From positions 1-48,615 of the IMG/VR virus record IMGVR_UViG_3300027851_000041: 48,615 nucleotides of DNA; one strand, 5' to 3'. The stretch comes from a virus. The position numbers and the translations under genes were made by a program. The notes beneath the pieces are model-generated. The model did no database searches. It worked only from the letters and a program-made list of their open reading frames with translations, and was not told the DNA's origin. Of this stretch, positions 1 to 8,108 are shown piece after piece; the stretch's first letter is position 1; each line of letters opens with the position of its first letter.

Positions 1-632
1 GAGCTACGCTTGGTGTGGCCCAGCTCATCGGTCGTCGCCTCGTTCTCGTTGTGCATCAGTTCTTCGAAACCGACCACCTCGAATTCTTCATCGACAAAAC
101 GCTTGAGCTTCCAGAGGATGCCCTGCTTCATCGTCGAGCGACCCATCTTATAGGCCCCTTCCAGGCTGCGGCCCATCACGCCTTCATAGCCTTCAGACAG
201 CCAGAGGTCTTCGAACTCCAGCAGACCCGTTAGGTCGTGTACGGTGATGTGTGGTACCAGCTTCGCAGGGGAGGGCAGAATGCTCAAACTCGCAAACCGT
301 TCTCTGAACGGTGTCGTTGGGCTGTCCCAACGATCAAACACGTAGTAGGTGAAGTCAGGCTCACCATCGCGGCTCATGACCGCAGACATGGTTTGTCGGT
401 AGGCGTCATCCGCGTTCGGCGGACCAACGATCAGTTCACCGTCAAGACCATCGAAGACGCCAGAGGCAAACACACTCTGGACGTAGAGGTTCGGAATCTC
501 GATCAGCTTTCGGCTCATCGGTTTGCCGTTGATACCAAGGCACCGAATCCCATCCAGCTTCGGGGAAATACTGCAAGGGTATTTGATCTCTTCTTCGCTC
601 GCTGTGGCAGCGAGTAGTGGCTTGATAACCAT
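1..632 (-). CDS. ATP-dependent DNA ligase, 3' end beyond window
   Basis: Seals nicks in phage DNA during replication or repair. The open frame starts at ATG 632 after a GGAGAATAAAAAG ribosome site and runs off the left edge, so about 210 residues are visible. Near residue 24 is KLDGIR, the ligase motif I lysine that is adenylated; further on are EGVMGR (motif IV type) and LWKLKR (motif V type). The start codon follows closely upstream of motif I, as in short T7-like ligases with no N-terminal DNA-binding domain. It lies downstream of the SPFH lipoprotein gene. The C-terminal OB domain is outside the window. Family assignment is firm. Confidence 0.9.
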   Translation of the reverse strand, partial: MVIKPLLAATASEEEIKYPCSISPKLDGIRCLGINGKPMSRKLIEIPNLYVQSVFASGVFDGLDGELIVGPPNADDAYRQTMSAVMSRDGEPDFTYYVFDRWDSPTTPFRERFASLSILPSPAKLVPHITVHDLTGLLEFEDLWLSEGYEGVMGRSLEGAYKMGRSTMKQGILWKLKRFVDEEFEVVGFEELMHNENEATTDELGHTKRS

Positions 633-711
633 CTTTTTATTCTCCAATGCTGAGGCCACCGTGATGGCGGCCTCTATGATTCTTGAGCGGTTACGCTTCA
701 ACCACGGTCTG

Positions 712-1572
712 TTACTTTTGCACGCTCAGAAACGGAAGAGGGGACGAGCCGTACATGTTCACCGGCAGCTTCCCGTCCCACTTCTCTACCGCATTCAGCT
801 CCACGAGCTTTGGGTTCTCACGCAACGCCTCGGCCTTGATCCGGATCGCCTCAGCTTCAGCCTTGGCCATCATCAGACGGGACTCGGATTCGCCTCGGGC
901 CTGAGCCACGGCCTTATCCGCCTCAGCCCTGGCTGCCGCCACTTCGTTCTCCCGTTGCTGCGCGATCTGGGTTGCTTGAATCTTGGCGTTGATCGAATTG
1001 ATCACAGCCTGGGGCAGCCGGATGTCTCCGATCCAGTACACCCGCTCGACGTTGATACCGATGGGAGATACCTGGCGACGAACCTCCTCTTCGACCTCGG
1101 CGATCAGCTCAGTCTTTCCACGACCATACACGGTCTCGATGGGCTGGTCGGAAGCAGCCTTGACCAAGGCATCCCGGACCATGTTGCGCAGGTACATGTC
1201 CGTGATTTCCCCAACACCCTTGCGGTACTTCTGGAAAACCTCCGAAACCTTTGCCGGGTCAATCGCGTAGCTGATCCCGATGTCGGCGTTGACGCTCATC
1301 CCTTCCACGGTTTGGAACGAGATCGACTCGTCCGTCTCCGACCCGGCCTGAGAGTCCTGCGTCCAGACGAAGTTCTGAGTGAAAGTCGGGAACAGGAACA
1401 GGTCCTCGTTCAGCCCAACCCAGTAACGACCCGGGCCGACGACCTCGGAATCGACGCCCTTATCCCCGCCCAGGAGATAGACCTTGACGCCTACATTCCC
1501 TGCCGGCACCTTGGAACACGCGGCAGTCAAGAGAGCGATAGCAGCGATGGTGATGAGTTTCGTGATTTTCAT
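712..1572 (-). CDS. SPFH/band-7 (prohibitin-like) lipoprotein
   Basis: A 286-residue membrane-anchored SPFH-domain protein. The N-terminus is a lipoprotein signal peptide with lipobox LLTAAC and Cys19 as the probable lipidated residue. The band-7 fold follows at about 25-200, then an alanine/glutamate-rich coiled coil at about 200-255 with repeated A-E-A-x-A-x-R pattern, typical of prohibitins. SPFH proteins form rings or cages on membranes and often restrain proteases. The start overlaps the stop of the upstream membrane-protein gene (ATGA), so the two are probably co-translated. A role in membrane protection or lysis timing is inference. Confidence 0.85.
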   Translation of the reverse strand: MKITKLITIAAIALLTAACSKVPAGNVGVKVYLLGGDKGVDSEVVGPGRYWVGLNEDLFLFPTFTQNFVWTQDSQAGSETDESISFQTVEGMSVNADIGISYAIDPAKVSEVFQKYRKGVGEITDMYLRNMVRDALVKAASDQPIETVYGRGKTELIAEVEEEVRRQVSPIGINVERVYWIGDIRLPQAVINSINAKIQATQIAQQRENEVAAARAEADKAVAQARGESESRLMMAKAEAEAIRIKAEALRENPKLVELNAVEKWDGKLPVNMYGSSPLPFLSVQK

Positions 1573-1811
1573 GATCCTTCCTTTTCTTGGTTATTTTTGC
1601 GGAGGGTGCAGAGGATTAAGGCCCCCAGTGTGTAAATCTCCATAACATGGAGGACGACTAGAGGGGCGCTGAACAACACGAGCAACACGCCAAAAGACAT
1701 GGCGATGTAGCTGTCATCACTGATCATGGGAGGTACCACACCAAACCACACGATGATCCAGGCAGCTACTGCAAGTGTCCGGATATAGATTCCGAGGAAA
1801 GTGCGCGACAT
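1569..1811 (-). CDS. small membrane protein with two or more TM segments
   Basis: An 80-residue hydrophobic protein with predicted membrane segments at about residues 8-28 and 38-70, and a charged C-terminal tail rich in K, N, Q and E. It is coupled on both sides: its start overlaps the stop of the Nmad5-like gene (TGATG) and its stop overlaps the SPFH lipoprotein start. The pairing suggests it may help place the SPFH protein in the membrane, but no family is recognised. The longer GTG start three bases upstream is possible; ATG is preferred. Confidence 0.75.
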   Translation of the reverse strand: MSRTFLGIYIRTLAVAAWIIVWFGVVPPMISDDSYIAMSFGVLLVLFSAPLVVLHVMEIYTLGALILCTLRKNNQEKEGS

Positions 1812-2290
1812 CACTTGCCCTCCGACGCGGCTTCAACCGGAGGCTTCCAGCCCAGCTTTACCATCTCCGCCACAAGATTGGATGTAGCCGGCAGCTGTGC
1901 AGTCGGCTTCGACTCGCTCGGCAGGTGGTGAGCCAGTTCGGGGAAGGCGTCGCGCACTTGTTTGACAGTCGTGAATACCTCGATGGCGGATGTGAGCTTC
2001 TTGCGGAAGTGACTCCAGGCTGCGGACTGCTGTACGAAAGGTTCCTTGACCTTTTCGAAGTCCGCGTCCCCGACGATAAACGTGCGGCCGCCTCCGCGCT
2101 CGTCGAAGTTGTATTCGTACCCAGTGCGCAGAGCCTTCGGAACCTTGCGGTAAACACGCCGAACATCGGCGGACATGGCGGCGTAGAGCGCCTCCTGAAG
2201 ATCGTCGCCAATCTTCTTGTAGTCGGGTTTGGGGATGTCCTGCATCACAGAACGGACGAACACGGAACGGATGTGGTTAGTGAGACGCAT
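1811..2290 (-). CDS. Nmad5-like (nucleotide modification associated) protein
   Basis: A 159-residue protein beginning MRLTNHIRSVFVRSVMQDIP. That opening, followed by a predicted helical DYKKI..DLQEALY segment, matches phage proteins I know as Nucleotide modification associated domain 5. The family was named by genomic association with modified-base systems; its biochemistry is not established. The ATG at 2290 follows AGGAGAAGA and is preferred over an upstream in-frame ATG that lacks a ribosome site. It overlaps the zinc-ribbon gene upstream by 14 bases. No base hydroxylase or glycosyltransferase is visible in the window, so modified DNA is only a possibility. Confidence 0.65.
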   Translation of the reverse strand: MRLTNHIRSVFVRSVMQDIPKPDYKKIGDDLQEALYAAMSADVRRVYRKVPKALRTGYEYNFDERGGGRTFIVGDADFEKVKEPFVQQSAAWSHFRKKLTSAIEVFTTVKQVRDAFPELAHHLPSESKPTAQLPATSNLVAEMVKLGWKPPVEAASEGK

Positions 2291-2420
2291 TCTTCTTCTC
2301 CTGATTATCAAAACGTTTGCCACTCATTGCACATCTAGAAGCACCGTCGTTGTGTGGCGCGTACTTCCGGTGCTTCGTTACATCAACTTCTTTCCCACAA
2401 ACAGGGCACCGCACTTTCAT
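2277..2420 (-). CDS. 47-residue zinc-ribbon protein
   Basis: A short protein starting MKVRCPVCGKEVDVTKHRKY, with CPVCG at residues 5-9, a histidine near 17 and a later cysteine (RCAMSG), consistent with a small zinc-binding knuckle. The start ATG overlaps the stop of the nuclease gene (ATGA), which fixes the start; a longer frame into the nuclease gene has no ribosome site. The C-terminus is basic (KRFDNQEKKN). It could bind nucleic acid or assist the adjacent nuclease, but this is inference. Confidence 0.75.
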   Translation of the reverse strand: MKVRCPVCGKEVDVTKHRKYAPHNDGASRCAMSGKRFDNQEKKNASH

Positions 2421-2869
2421 AGGATGACATCCAGAATGTCTGCGAGACTGGTTTCCGTGCGGACGCTGCGCAGGTCCCAGGACGGGACGCCGTACTCCAG
2501 TTCGGCTGTTGAGGCAAACCTCCACACACCTTCGACGTAGTGGTGGACCAGCACCACTGTCCGAGCACCGGCATAACAGAACTTGTTGAGGACCGCATGC
2601 TGCGTCAGCCGATCCTTGGGCAACCTGTATGGGTGCTTCAGCGCCTTCACCTCCAGGAAGGTCGTCCGACCTTCACACAGGATCAGGAAGTCAGCAGGTT
2701 GGGCGGCCAGTACGCCTCGCGCTGAGGTGGCGTCTGGAAGTCGGTGCCAGGCGAAAGTTGTTTGCCTGTTCCGTTCTTCAAGGTACGACTTGACCAGCCG
2801 CTCCGTCTCTTTCCCGGCCTGCTCAGGCCGGAGTTCAGCCCACCACTCGGGGCTTCCACGCTTTGCCAT
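2417..2869 (-). CDS. PD-(D/E)XK superfamily endonuclease
   Basis: A 150-residue protein with the restriction-endonuclease-like core: an early glutamate (GKETERLV, about residue 22), then PADFLIL and FLEVKA, giving the D...E-x-K metal site at about residues 59-74. It resembles phage VRR-NUC or Holliday-junction-resolvase-like nucleases and probably cuts branched DNA or works in recombination. It is the first gene after the promoter at 2.9 kb; the ribosome site is AAGGAGAAGAAT. The exact substrate cannot be told from sequence. Confidence 0.75.
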   Translation of the reverse strand: MAKRGSPEWWAELRPEQAGKETERLVKSYLEERNRQTTFAWHRLPDATSARGVLAAQPADFLILCEGRTTFLEVKALKHPYRLPKDRLTQHAVLNKFCYAGARTVVLVHHYVEGVWRFASTAELEYGVPSWDLRSVRTETSLADILDVIL

Positions 2870-2888
2870 ATTCTTCTCCTTATAGGCA

Positions 2889-2908
2889 AGGCACCCTTTC
2901 GGGTGCCT
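2889..2908 (-). promoter_or_regulatory. Leader hairpin at predicted mRNA 5' end
   Basis: An 8-bp perfect stem AGGCACCC/GGGTGCCT closed by GAAA (a GNRA tetraloop on the minus strand). It begins within about two bases of the predicted transcription start. It has no U-tract, so it does not look like a terminator. Position and shape fit a 5' stem-loop that protects mRNA from decay. Confidence 0.55.
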
Positions 2909-2915
2909 GACTGTT

Positions 2916-2943
2916 ACTTTAGCACATCAAACAGTTTCGGCAA
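2916..2943 (-). promoter_or_regulatory. Phage promoter P1 (TTGCCG-N16-TAAAGT)
   Basis: Minus-strand -35 TTGCCG at 2943-2938 and -10 TAAAGT at 2921-2916, 16 bp apart, with GTGC before the -10. It is almost identical to promoters at 11.4, 18.7 and 33.2 kb. The -35 lies inside the last codons of the polymerase gene. It should drive the nuclease, Nmad5-like, SPFH and ligase genes. Confidence 0.75.
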
Positions 2944-5900
2944 CTTTCTGATCCGTTTTTCTGTGGAAAAGGTTGTCCAGAATCTCCTGGATATTCTCCT
3001 CCACGAACCAGTCCCCAGCTTCGTGTTGATCAGCGAAGTCCGGCCCAAGGCTGATAGAGCCCAGGAAAGGTACTGGCAGGTCCCCATAGGGTTGGGTCAT
3101 GCAGTCATGGACGATGCGGATGACATCAATGGCGTGATCCTTGTGGACTGAGAACACGAGTTCGTCGTGAATCGGCGCAAAGAACACCATGTCATACTTC
3201 CACAGCGCCCCAGACTTCCACAGCCGAGCCATTGCCAACTTCGTCTGCTCGGCACTGGAGCCCTGAATCTTGAAATTCGGCCCCTGTCGAAGCGCCTTCT
3301 CGACGTCCCACTTGTTGTCGGACAGGAGCGCATCACGAAGATGGCGACGGGCACCCATGCAGGTGGTGACGAACCCGTCTCGCATGACCTGTTGCTTGAC
3401 CTCTTCCTTCCACTCTTCAAAGCGGGGGAACATGGCAAACTTCGCGTCGAGGAAGGTCTGGGCATCCGCCACGGGGATGATCAAGGTCTCCGCCAGCTTG
3501 GGAGCCTGGGCGTCGTACTGCGCACCAAAGTTAACGTTCTTCGCGTTCTTGCGAAGGTCGTCTGCCAGCTTGGCCACCACCTCATCTTCCTTGGTCTTCC
3601 TCAGCCGGATGAAGAGTTCATAGTCACTGTCATCGGGTTTACCAAACCTGGAGATGAGTTCGTCCAGTTTCTTGCGACCCCACTTCTTCTCCATCGCACC
3701 AGCGGCAGTCATGCTGTGCATGTCTTTCAGGTTGTCGCCCACAAAACACGCAAGCATGTTGGCGTCGCCAGACTGGCCGGCGCCCTGACGCAACTCCTGT
3801 CCGGAGAAGTCAATCGACACCACAACGGCGTCCTTCTTGTGTGGCTTGAAGCAACCACGGAACTTGACCCCTTCCCCTTTCTTCGGGAGCTGTGCCAGGT
3901 TCGGGTCAGACGGGGCAAACCTCCTGGTTACCGTGCGAGTCTGACCAGCTTGACCGTGGATCTTGTGGTCCCGCCAGTGCAGCAGGTTGCGGTAGTTGTT
4001 GTAGTAGAGGGTCTGCCGGGTCATGCACTTCTTCATGACCTGAAACGCCTTCAGAACGGGGTCGTCCGGTCGGTCAAGCAGTAGCGCAAAGTCCACCGCC
4101 GTGTCGTCCGTCTTCGCCTTGGCTTTCAGGAGGTCCATCTCCTCCTTCGTGAGGGGAGGCTCTGACCCCGACCCCGCCCATATCTTCTTGTGGCGACTCA
4201 CCGCAGCCGCAAGTTGTGGCTTCTCCGCTCGCTCCTTCTCCGTGCACGAATTCACGATCCGCACGGGCAGGTTGAGCGTGTCGTAGAAGAACTTCTTCAT
4301 CTGCTTCGGCGAACCTGTATCGAAGATTGGCTCCCCCTGGAAACGGGACTTCACCCAGTCGTTGATCTGGTCAAGGTTTCCCTCTTCAACATACTGAGCC
4401 AGAAGTGGCGCGTCATCATGGTCCATGACCTCGATCAACTTGGCGAGCTTGCTCACCGTGCGGACCATCGTCTTGAGTTCCAGCCCAAGGACAATCGTGA
4501 CGATCTCTTTCACAGCGGCTGGCGTCAGCTCCCGGTATGTCGGGCATACCGTACCTTCCCACCCAGAATCAATCAGGAAGCTGCGTATAACCTTCCACGC
4601 CTCGTTGTAAGCCTCCTTGTCTTCCTTCTCCAGTTCGAACATGCGTTCGAGACTGAACTTCGTTCCCTGCGTATAGGCTAGGGCGCACACATAGGCTGGG
4701 AGTTGCTCAACCTCAAGCATCACGTCCCAAGTCCCCTCCAGTTCCATCCGCAGACGGAAGAAGTTGAATAGGCCAGCCGTGCAGATGGTGTCATCGGTAC
4801 CATAGGAGAGGACATGCTCAGCAGTAAGCTCGTTCATCTTGTACTGCTTAACGACATGAACCAAGCCTTCGCCCAAGTCCTCCTCACTGACCACCTTGCC
4901 TCCACTGGGCAGATTGCCGTGAGTACCTGTCATCGTGGTCACACTAGCGTAACTCTGCTGCTCGTAGTCGAGGTAGAGCTTGGAGTTTTGTTTCAACCCT
5001 TGGCTCTGATTCTCATCCACATAACTGCTACAGATAGCCGTATCGACCACGTTCGGAAGGAACCCGTACCAACCGTTACCAAGTTGGTCTGCACCCCAGG
5101 TCTTGTGCAGGACAGGCAGCTCAAACGCGGCGTTGTGCACAACTGTGTAAATACCTTGCGGAATGAGCGCCACAGCCTCACGTACCTGCTCCACCGTGCA
5201 GTTGTTCGTGTCCCTGTGGTCCACAGAGAAGTAGTACGTGTACTGGTTGTTGTCGCCAAATGTAAGCCCTAGACCTGTTAAGTCTGACCCTAGAACATCC
5301 AACTTCTCTTCGGCGCCACGAGCCTCCATCCAAGCGTCGGACTCTTCCGACGTTGAGGTCTCAATGTCCAGCGTGACGAAAGGAGAAAAGCGAAGGCGAT
5401 CAGCCAAGAAGGTCACAGCTTTGTCGTAGTTGTCAGAGGTGATGAGCCTCACCTGCTGCCCCCACTTCTTCAGGCGATAGTCCTCAGCCACCTTGACCAT
5501 ACCTGCCCTCCATTGAAGCGGCGCCCGCAGAGTATCGACCCACTCTGGATGAAGCAGCGCACATTCGTATGACTGATAGACATGCGCGGCTCCGTCAATC
5601 ACCTTTTGGAAGGGTCGGAAATCTTTGACGTCGTCCTTCAGTTCGGAGAGCTTCCGGGTCCGCATCAGGGTTTCCAGCGCGTCGAGGCAATCCCCGTAGT
5701 TCACCAACAGGTCCATCCAAGACTGCTTCCCGAACCCGACCGCACCCTTGTACTCGTCGCCGTCCCCGACCAGTGCCTTCATGACCGGAATGTGGCGAGT
5801 CTCGAACGGGCCGTAGGGGTTGGTCACCAGCAACGCCCCTTGCCGGTACATGCTGACCTCGTCACTGATAAGCGTGGCCAAGTCGCCGTCTTCCGAGAAG

Positions 5901-6328
5901 ATGACCTTCGGCCCCTTCAACTTCTGAGCAAGGTAGGCGACCACGTCGTCGGCCTCGACATGAGGCTGGGTCACCACATGCGCCCCCAGGTGGCGGAAGG
6001 CGTTGACGACCATGTCCCGGGCTTCGCCGTAGGCCGTGTTCATCTCCTTCGGCTTGTCTTCCCTGGTTTCCTTGTAGCCCCGATAAATCTGCTGGCGGCG
6101 GATCTTGGAGGTCCCGGTTTCCACGACCAGGATCATGTCACGAGGGACGAGGTTCAGCGTCTCAAGGCAGGCTACGATGCTGTTGACCGCGTTGTCGTAC
6201 CCATACATCGCCGAGTTACACCACACGGCCTTACCGTTGAATACGACCTCGACCCCATTCTCAGAGTCTTTGCCAACGTAAAGGCACCGCTTCACGACTG
6301 ATGACACATCCACAATCAGGCGGGTCAT
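2927..6328 (-). CDS. polA: DNA polymerase I with fused FEN and proofreading domains
   Basis: The replicative polymerase, about 1133 residues. An N-terminal FEN/5' nuclease has RRQQIYRGYKETRE, EADD (about 125), SEDGDL (about 145) and GDGDEYKGAVGFG (about 188). The 3'-5' exonuclease has DIETS (about 321) and VVHNAAFELP. The polymerase shows motif A SIDFSGQELR (about 839), motif B RKNAKNVNFGAQY (about 926, with Phe at the ddNTP-selectivity position) and motif C HDE (about 1054). The ATG at 6328 follows AAGGAGTAGC; a 25-residue upstream extension lacks a ribosome site. Many phage family A polymerases lack the 5' nuclease, so this three-domain form is notable. The motif B tyrosine is followed by Asp rather than the usual Gly. 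Confidence 0.95.
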   Translation of the reverse strand: MTRLIVDVSSVVKRCLYVGKDSENGVEVVFNGKAVWCNSAMYGYDNAVNSIVACLETLNLVPRDMILVVETGTSKIRRQQIYRGYKETREDKPKEMNTAYGEARDMVVNAFRHLGAHVVTQPHVEADDVVAYLAQKLKGPKVIFSEDGDLATLISDEVSMYRQGALLVTNPYGPFETRHIPVMKALVGDGDEYKGAVGFGKQSWMDLLVNYGDCLDALETLMRTRKLSELKDDVKDFRPFQKVIDGAAHVYQSYECALLHPEWVDTLRAPLQWRAGMVKVAEDYRLKKWGQQVRLITSDNYDKAVTFLADRLRFSPFVTLDIETSTSEESDAWMEARGAEEKLDVLGSDLTGLGLTFGDNNQYTYYFSVDHRDTNNCTVEQVREAVALIPQGIYTVVHNAAFELPVLHKTWGADQLGNGWYGFLPNVVDTAICSSYVDENQSQGLKQNSKLYLDYEQQSYASVTTMTGTHGNLPSGGKVVSEEDLGEGLVHVVKQYKMNELTAEHVLSYGTDDTICTAGLFNFFRLRMELEGTWDVMLEVEQLPAYVCALAYTQGTKFSLERMFELEKEDKEAYNEAWKVIRSFLIDSGWEGTVCPTYRELTPAAVKEIVTIVLGLELKTMVRTVSKLAKLIEVMDHDDAPLLAQYVEEGNLDQINDWVKSRFQGEPIFDTGSPKQMKKFFYDTLNLPVRIVNSCTEKERAEKPQLAAAVSRHKKIWAGSGSEPPLTKEEMDLLKAKAKTDDTAVDFALLLDRPDDPVLKAFQVMKKCMTRQTLYYNNYRNLLHWRDHKIHGQAGQTRTVTRRFAPSDPNLAQLPKKGEGVKFRGCFKPHKKDAVVVSIDFSGQELRQGAGQSGDANMLACFVGDNLKDMHSMTAAGAMEKKWGRKKLDELISRFGKPDDSDYELFIRLRKTKEDEVVAKLADDLRKNAKNVNFGAQYDAQAPKLAETLIIPVADAQTFLDAKFAMFPRFEEWKEEVKQQVMRDGFVTTCMGARRHLRDALLSDNKWDVEKALRQGPNFKIQGSSAEQTKLAMARLWKSGALWKYDMVFFAPIHDELVFSVHKDHAIDVIRIVHDCMTQPYGDLPVPFLGSISLGPDFADQHEAGDWFVEENIQEILDNLFHRKTDQKVAETV

Positions 6329-6489
6329 GCTGCTACTCCTTGCTTCGTGTTCATCGGCAGCGCAATCCAACGGTGGCCGAGATACACCACCGCCTTCTTC
6401 CACTTCTCAATATTCTTCTGGCGCTGATCCTCGTCCGTCAGCTCATGGAGCGGCCAGACACGTTCAGCCAGGGCGTCAATATCGACCAT
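6325..6489 (-). CDS. 54-residue protein of unknown function
   Basis: A small protein starting MVDIDALAERVWPLHELTDEDQRQ, mostly helical and charged, with a YLGHRWIAL segment. Its start lies inside the end of the DksA-like gene, using that gene's AAGGAGAAA as ribosome site, and its stop overlaps the polymerase start (ATGA). This places it in a tightly coupled run with the polymerase. A 14-residue basic extension is possible but less likely. No family recognised. Confidence 0.7.
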   Translation of the reverse strand: MVDIDALAERVWPLHELTDEDQRQKNIEKWKKAVVYLGHRWIALPMNTKQGVAA

Positions 6490-6718
6490 ACATTTTCTCC
6501 TTCTTTTCTTTGATGGTTTGGCACGACACACAACGACACTTCAACATCTGGAGGCGGACCTCCTCAATGGGGTTGCCGCAATCCACGCAGTCAGGGTCAA
6601 GGTCGTCCGGGTCCTGTTCCGGCGCCGCAAGCCTACGAACATGGTCGACGGCCTCCTGAGTGGCCGCCTCGGCAATGTAGTTGGCTCGGTCGATCAGGTC
6701 AGAGTATTGCTCGCTCAC
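6476..6718 (-). CDS. DksA/TraR-type C4 zinc-finger protein
   Basis: An 80-residue protein with a CVDCG...CRCVSCQ zinc finger (pairs about 17 residues apart, residues about 44-68) followed by a basic helix. Size and finger match the short TraR-like branch of the DksA family, which enters the secondary channel of host RNA polymerase and changes promoter choice. Start is GTG at 6718, overlapping the dNMP kinase stop (GTGA) with GAGGTGAC as ribosome site. A transcription-control role is inferred from family; other phage C4 finger proteins have no known function. Confidence 0.75.
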   Translation of the reverse strand: MSEQYSDLIDRANYIAEAATQEAVDHVRRLAAPEQDPDDLDPDCVDCGNPIEEVRLQMLKCRCVSCQTIKEKKEKMYGRY

Positions 6719-7275
6719 AGGTCACCTCGACGAGTAAGACGATCAACGATGAGGTCGGTGAAACCTCGTAGGTCCTTCAGGGAGCCATTGTTGTCGATCC
6801 CGAAATCACCTGGAAACGGTGTCACACCTTGCTCCGAAGCATGGTTGGACGTGCTGCCAACCAACCCCGCTGCGTCACGGTTCAGGTGGAGGATGACGCC
6901 TCCTATATTCCGAAGATATTGGGCTTCCAGGTCGAACCGGACATCGGGGACGACGCACGGGTCGCTATCCTTGAACATGGAGTAAGAGATGAGCCAACGC
7001 TTCAACCAGATGTCTTCACCGAAGACGGGTTTTGTCGCCTCGGTACCCAGTAGCTGGAGAAGCTCCCGAGGAGACTTACCCCAATAGGGATGCACGGCCT
7101 CCTTCTTCTCACGGTTATGAAACATCTCCCGAGGCAAACCAAAGATCGCTTCAGCGGCCAACTTCAAAGGGTCGGCAAAAGCCAGCTTCAGGAAGCCATG
7201 ACGCTCCCATAGCCAATCTGCCACGGTGTCCTTACCACTACCGGCCTTGCCGGTGATACCAATCAGTAGTTTCAT
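6715..7275 (-). CDS. Deoxynucleoside monophosphate kinase
   Basis: A 186-residue P-loop kinase of the T4 gp1-like dNMP kinase family. The Walker A GITGKAGSGKDT is at residues 6-17, and LKLAFADPLK fits the family's nucleotide-binding helix. It phosphorylates dNMPs released from host DNA to feed replication. The start at 7275 follows a purine-rich AGAAGAAGAAA; a 35-residue upstream frame has no ribosome site and lies in the preceding gene. It is co-oriented with MazG-like and polymerase genes, fitting a nucleotide-supply role. Confidence 0.88.
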   Translation of the reverse strand: MKLLIGITGKAGSGKDTVADWLWERHGFLKLAFADPLKLAAEAIFGLPREMFHNREKKEAVHPYWGKSPRELLQLLGTEATKPVFGEDIWLKRWLISYSMFKDSDPCVVPDVRFDLEAQYLRNIGGVILHLNRDAAGLVGSTSNHASEQGVTPFPGDFGIDNNGSLKDLRGFTDLIVDRLTRRGDL

Positions 7276-7286
7276 TTTTCTTCTTC

Positions 7287-8108
7287 TCAGGTAAAAAACA
7301 GGTTCGCGCACTTGTTCCAGAGGTGTCTGCGAAACTCTTGATCTGGGTTGACCTTCCAAGCGTTCAGTGGGTAGATGCACTGTTCGAAGAAGGTGCGGCT
7401 ACAGAACTCTGGGACAAGGTAGATGAACAGCTCAGCCGCAGGGTTTGAGGAGGTGGTCACGATCTCGCTCACCCGATTCTCATCTGGCTTGATCTGGGGT
7501 ACCCAGACCCAGGGTGCGATTCGACGCCAGGGGTGCGAGCTGCTCCCCCGGATGGCCGACAGCGCCTGCATCGCACCCATGTTCTCCAGCTCCTTCGCCC
7601 TCCTGTAGAGGGCGACGAACCCAGTCTCCCTACACCGGAAAGTCCTACCCTCGGTCAGGTCGGTGGTGGGGAACTCCACCGCGTAGTCATCAGACTCACA
7701 AATCGCCATCCCGTCAGCCAGACCGAACGTGTACTCCCCCAGAACCAAGGCACGCCCAGCCTCGATGTCGACGTCGAGGTCAACCTCGCGGTGGCCCCCC
7801 GCCCAGATCACGTACCTGGCCAAGCTTCCGTCCACGAACGGTTGAATCGGCTTGGGTATCCCGACATCCTTGGAGATCCCCAGCTTCCATCTGGCCAGGT
7901 TCGTGAACCCCGTGGCAAGGTCTGACACCGACCCTCGGCACGAGGGGACAAGTAGATCCCGAATCGGGATTCCGGCGTAATGCTCGTTGGTCAGGATAGC
8001 GGGGACCTGCACCGTAACGGCGTAGGACCCCTCGAACAGTTGCCACCCACTCAGGTCAAGCCGTAGAGCGTCCAACGCCAGACTCAGGGGCGAGGACGCT
8101 TGCCTCAT
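7287..8108 (-). CDS. 273-residue protein of unknown function
   Basis: No family recognised. The start overlaps the stop of the MazG-like gene (ATGA). The sequence is soluble and mixed alpha/beta, with an acidic centre (REVDLDVDIEAGRALVLGEYTFGLADG) and several conserved-looking aromatic residues (WAGGH, WRRIAPWVWVP). The centre could be a PD-(D/E)XK-type core, since D-x-D...G-E-Y lies near a YVIWAGGHREVDL strand, but the expected E-x-K is not seen. Its place between MazG and dNMP kinase genes suggests nucleotide or DNA metabolism. Confidence 0.75.
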   Translation of the reverse strand: MRQASSPLSLALDALRLDLSGWQLFEGSYAVTVQVPAILTNEHYAGIPIRDLLVPSCRGSVSDLATGFTNLARWKLGISKDVGIPKPIQPFVDGSLARYVIWAGGHREVDLDVDIEAGRALVLGEYTFGLADGMAICESDDYAVEFPTTDLTEGRTFRCRETGFVALYRRAKELENMGAMQALSAIRGSSSHPWRRIAPWVWVPQIKPDENRVSEIVTTSSNPAAELFIYLVPEFCSRTFFEQCIYPLNAWKVNPDQEFRRHLWNKCANLFFT

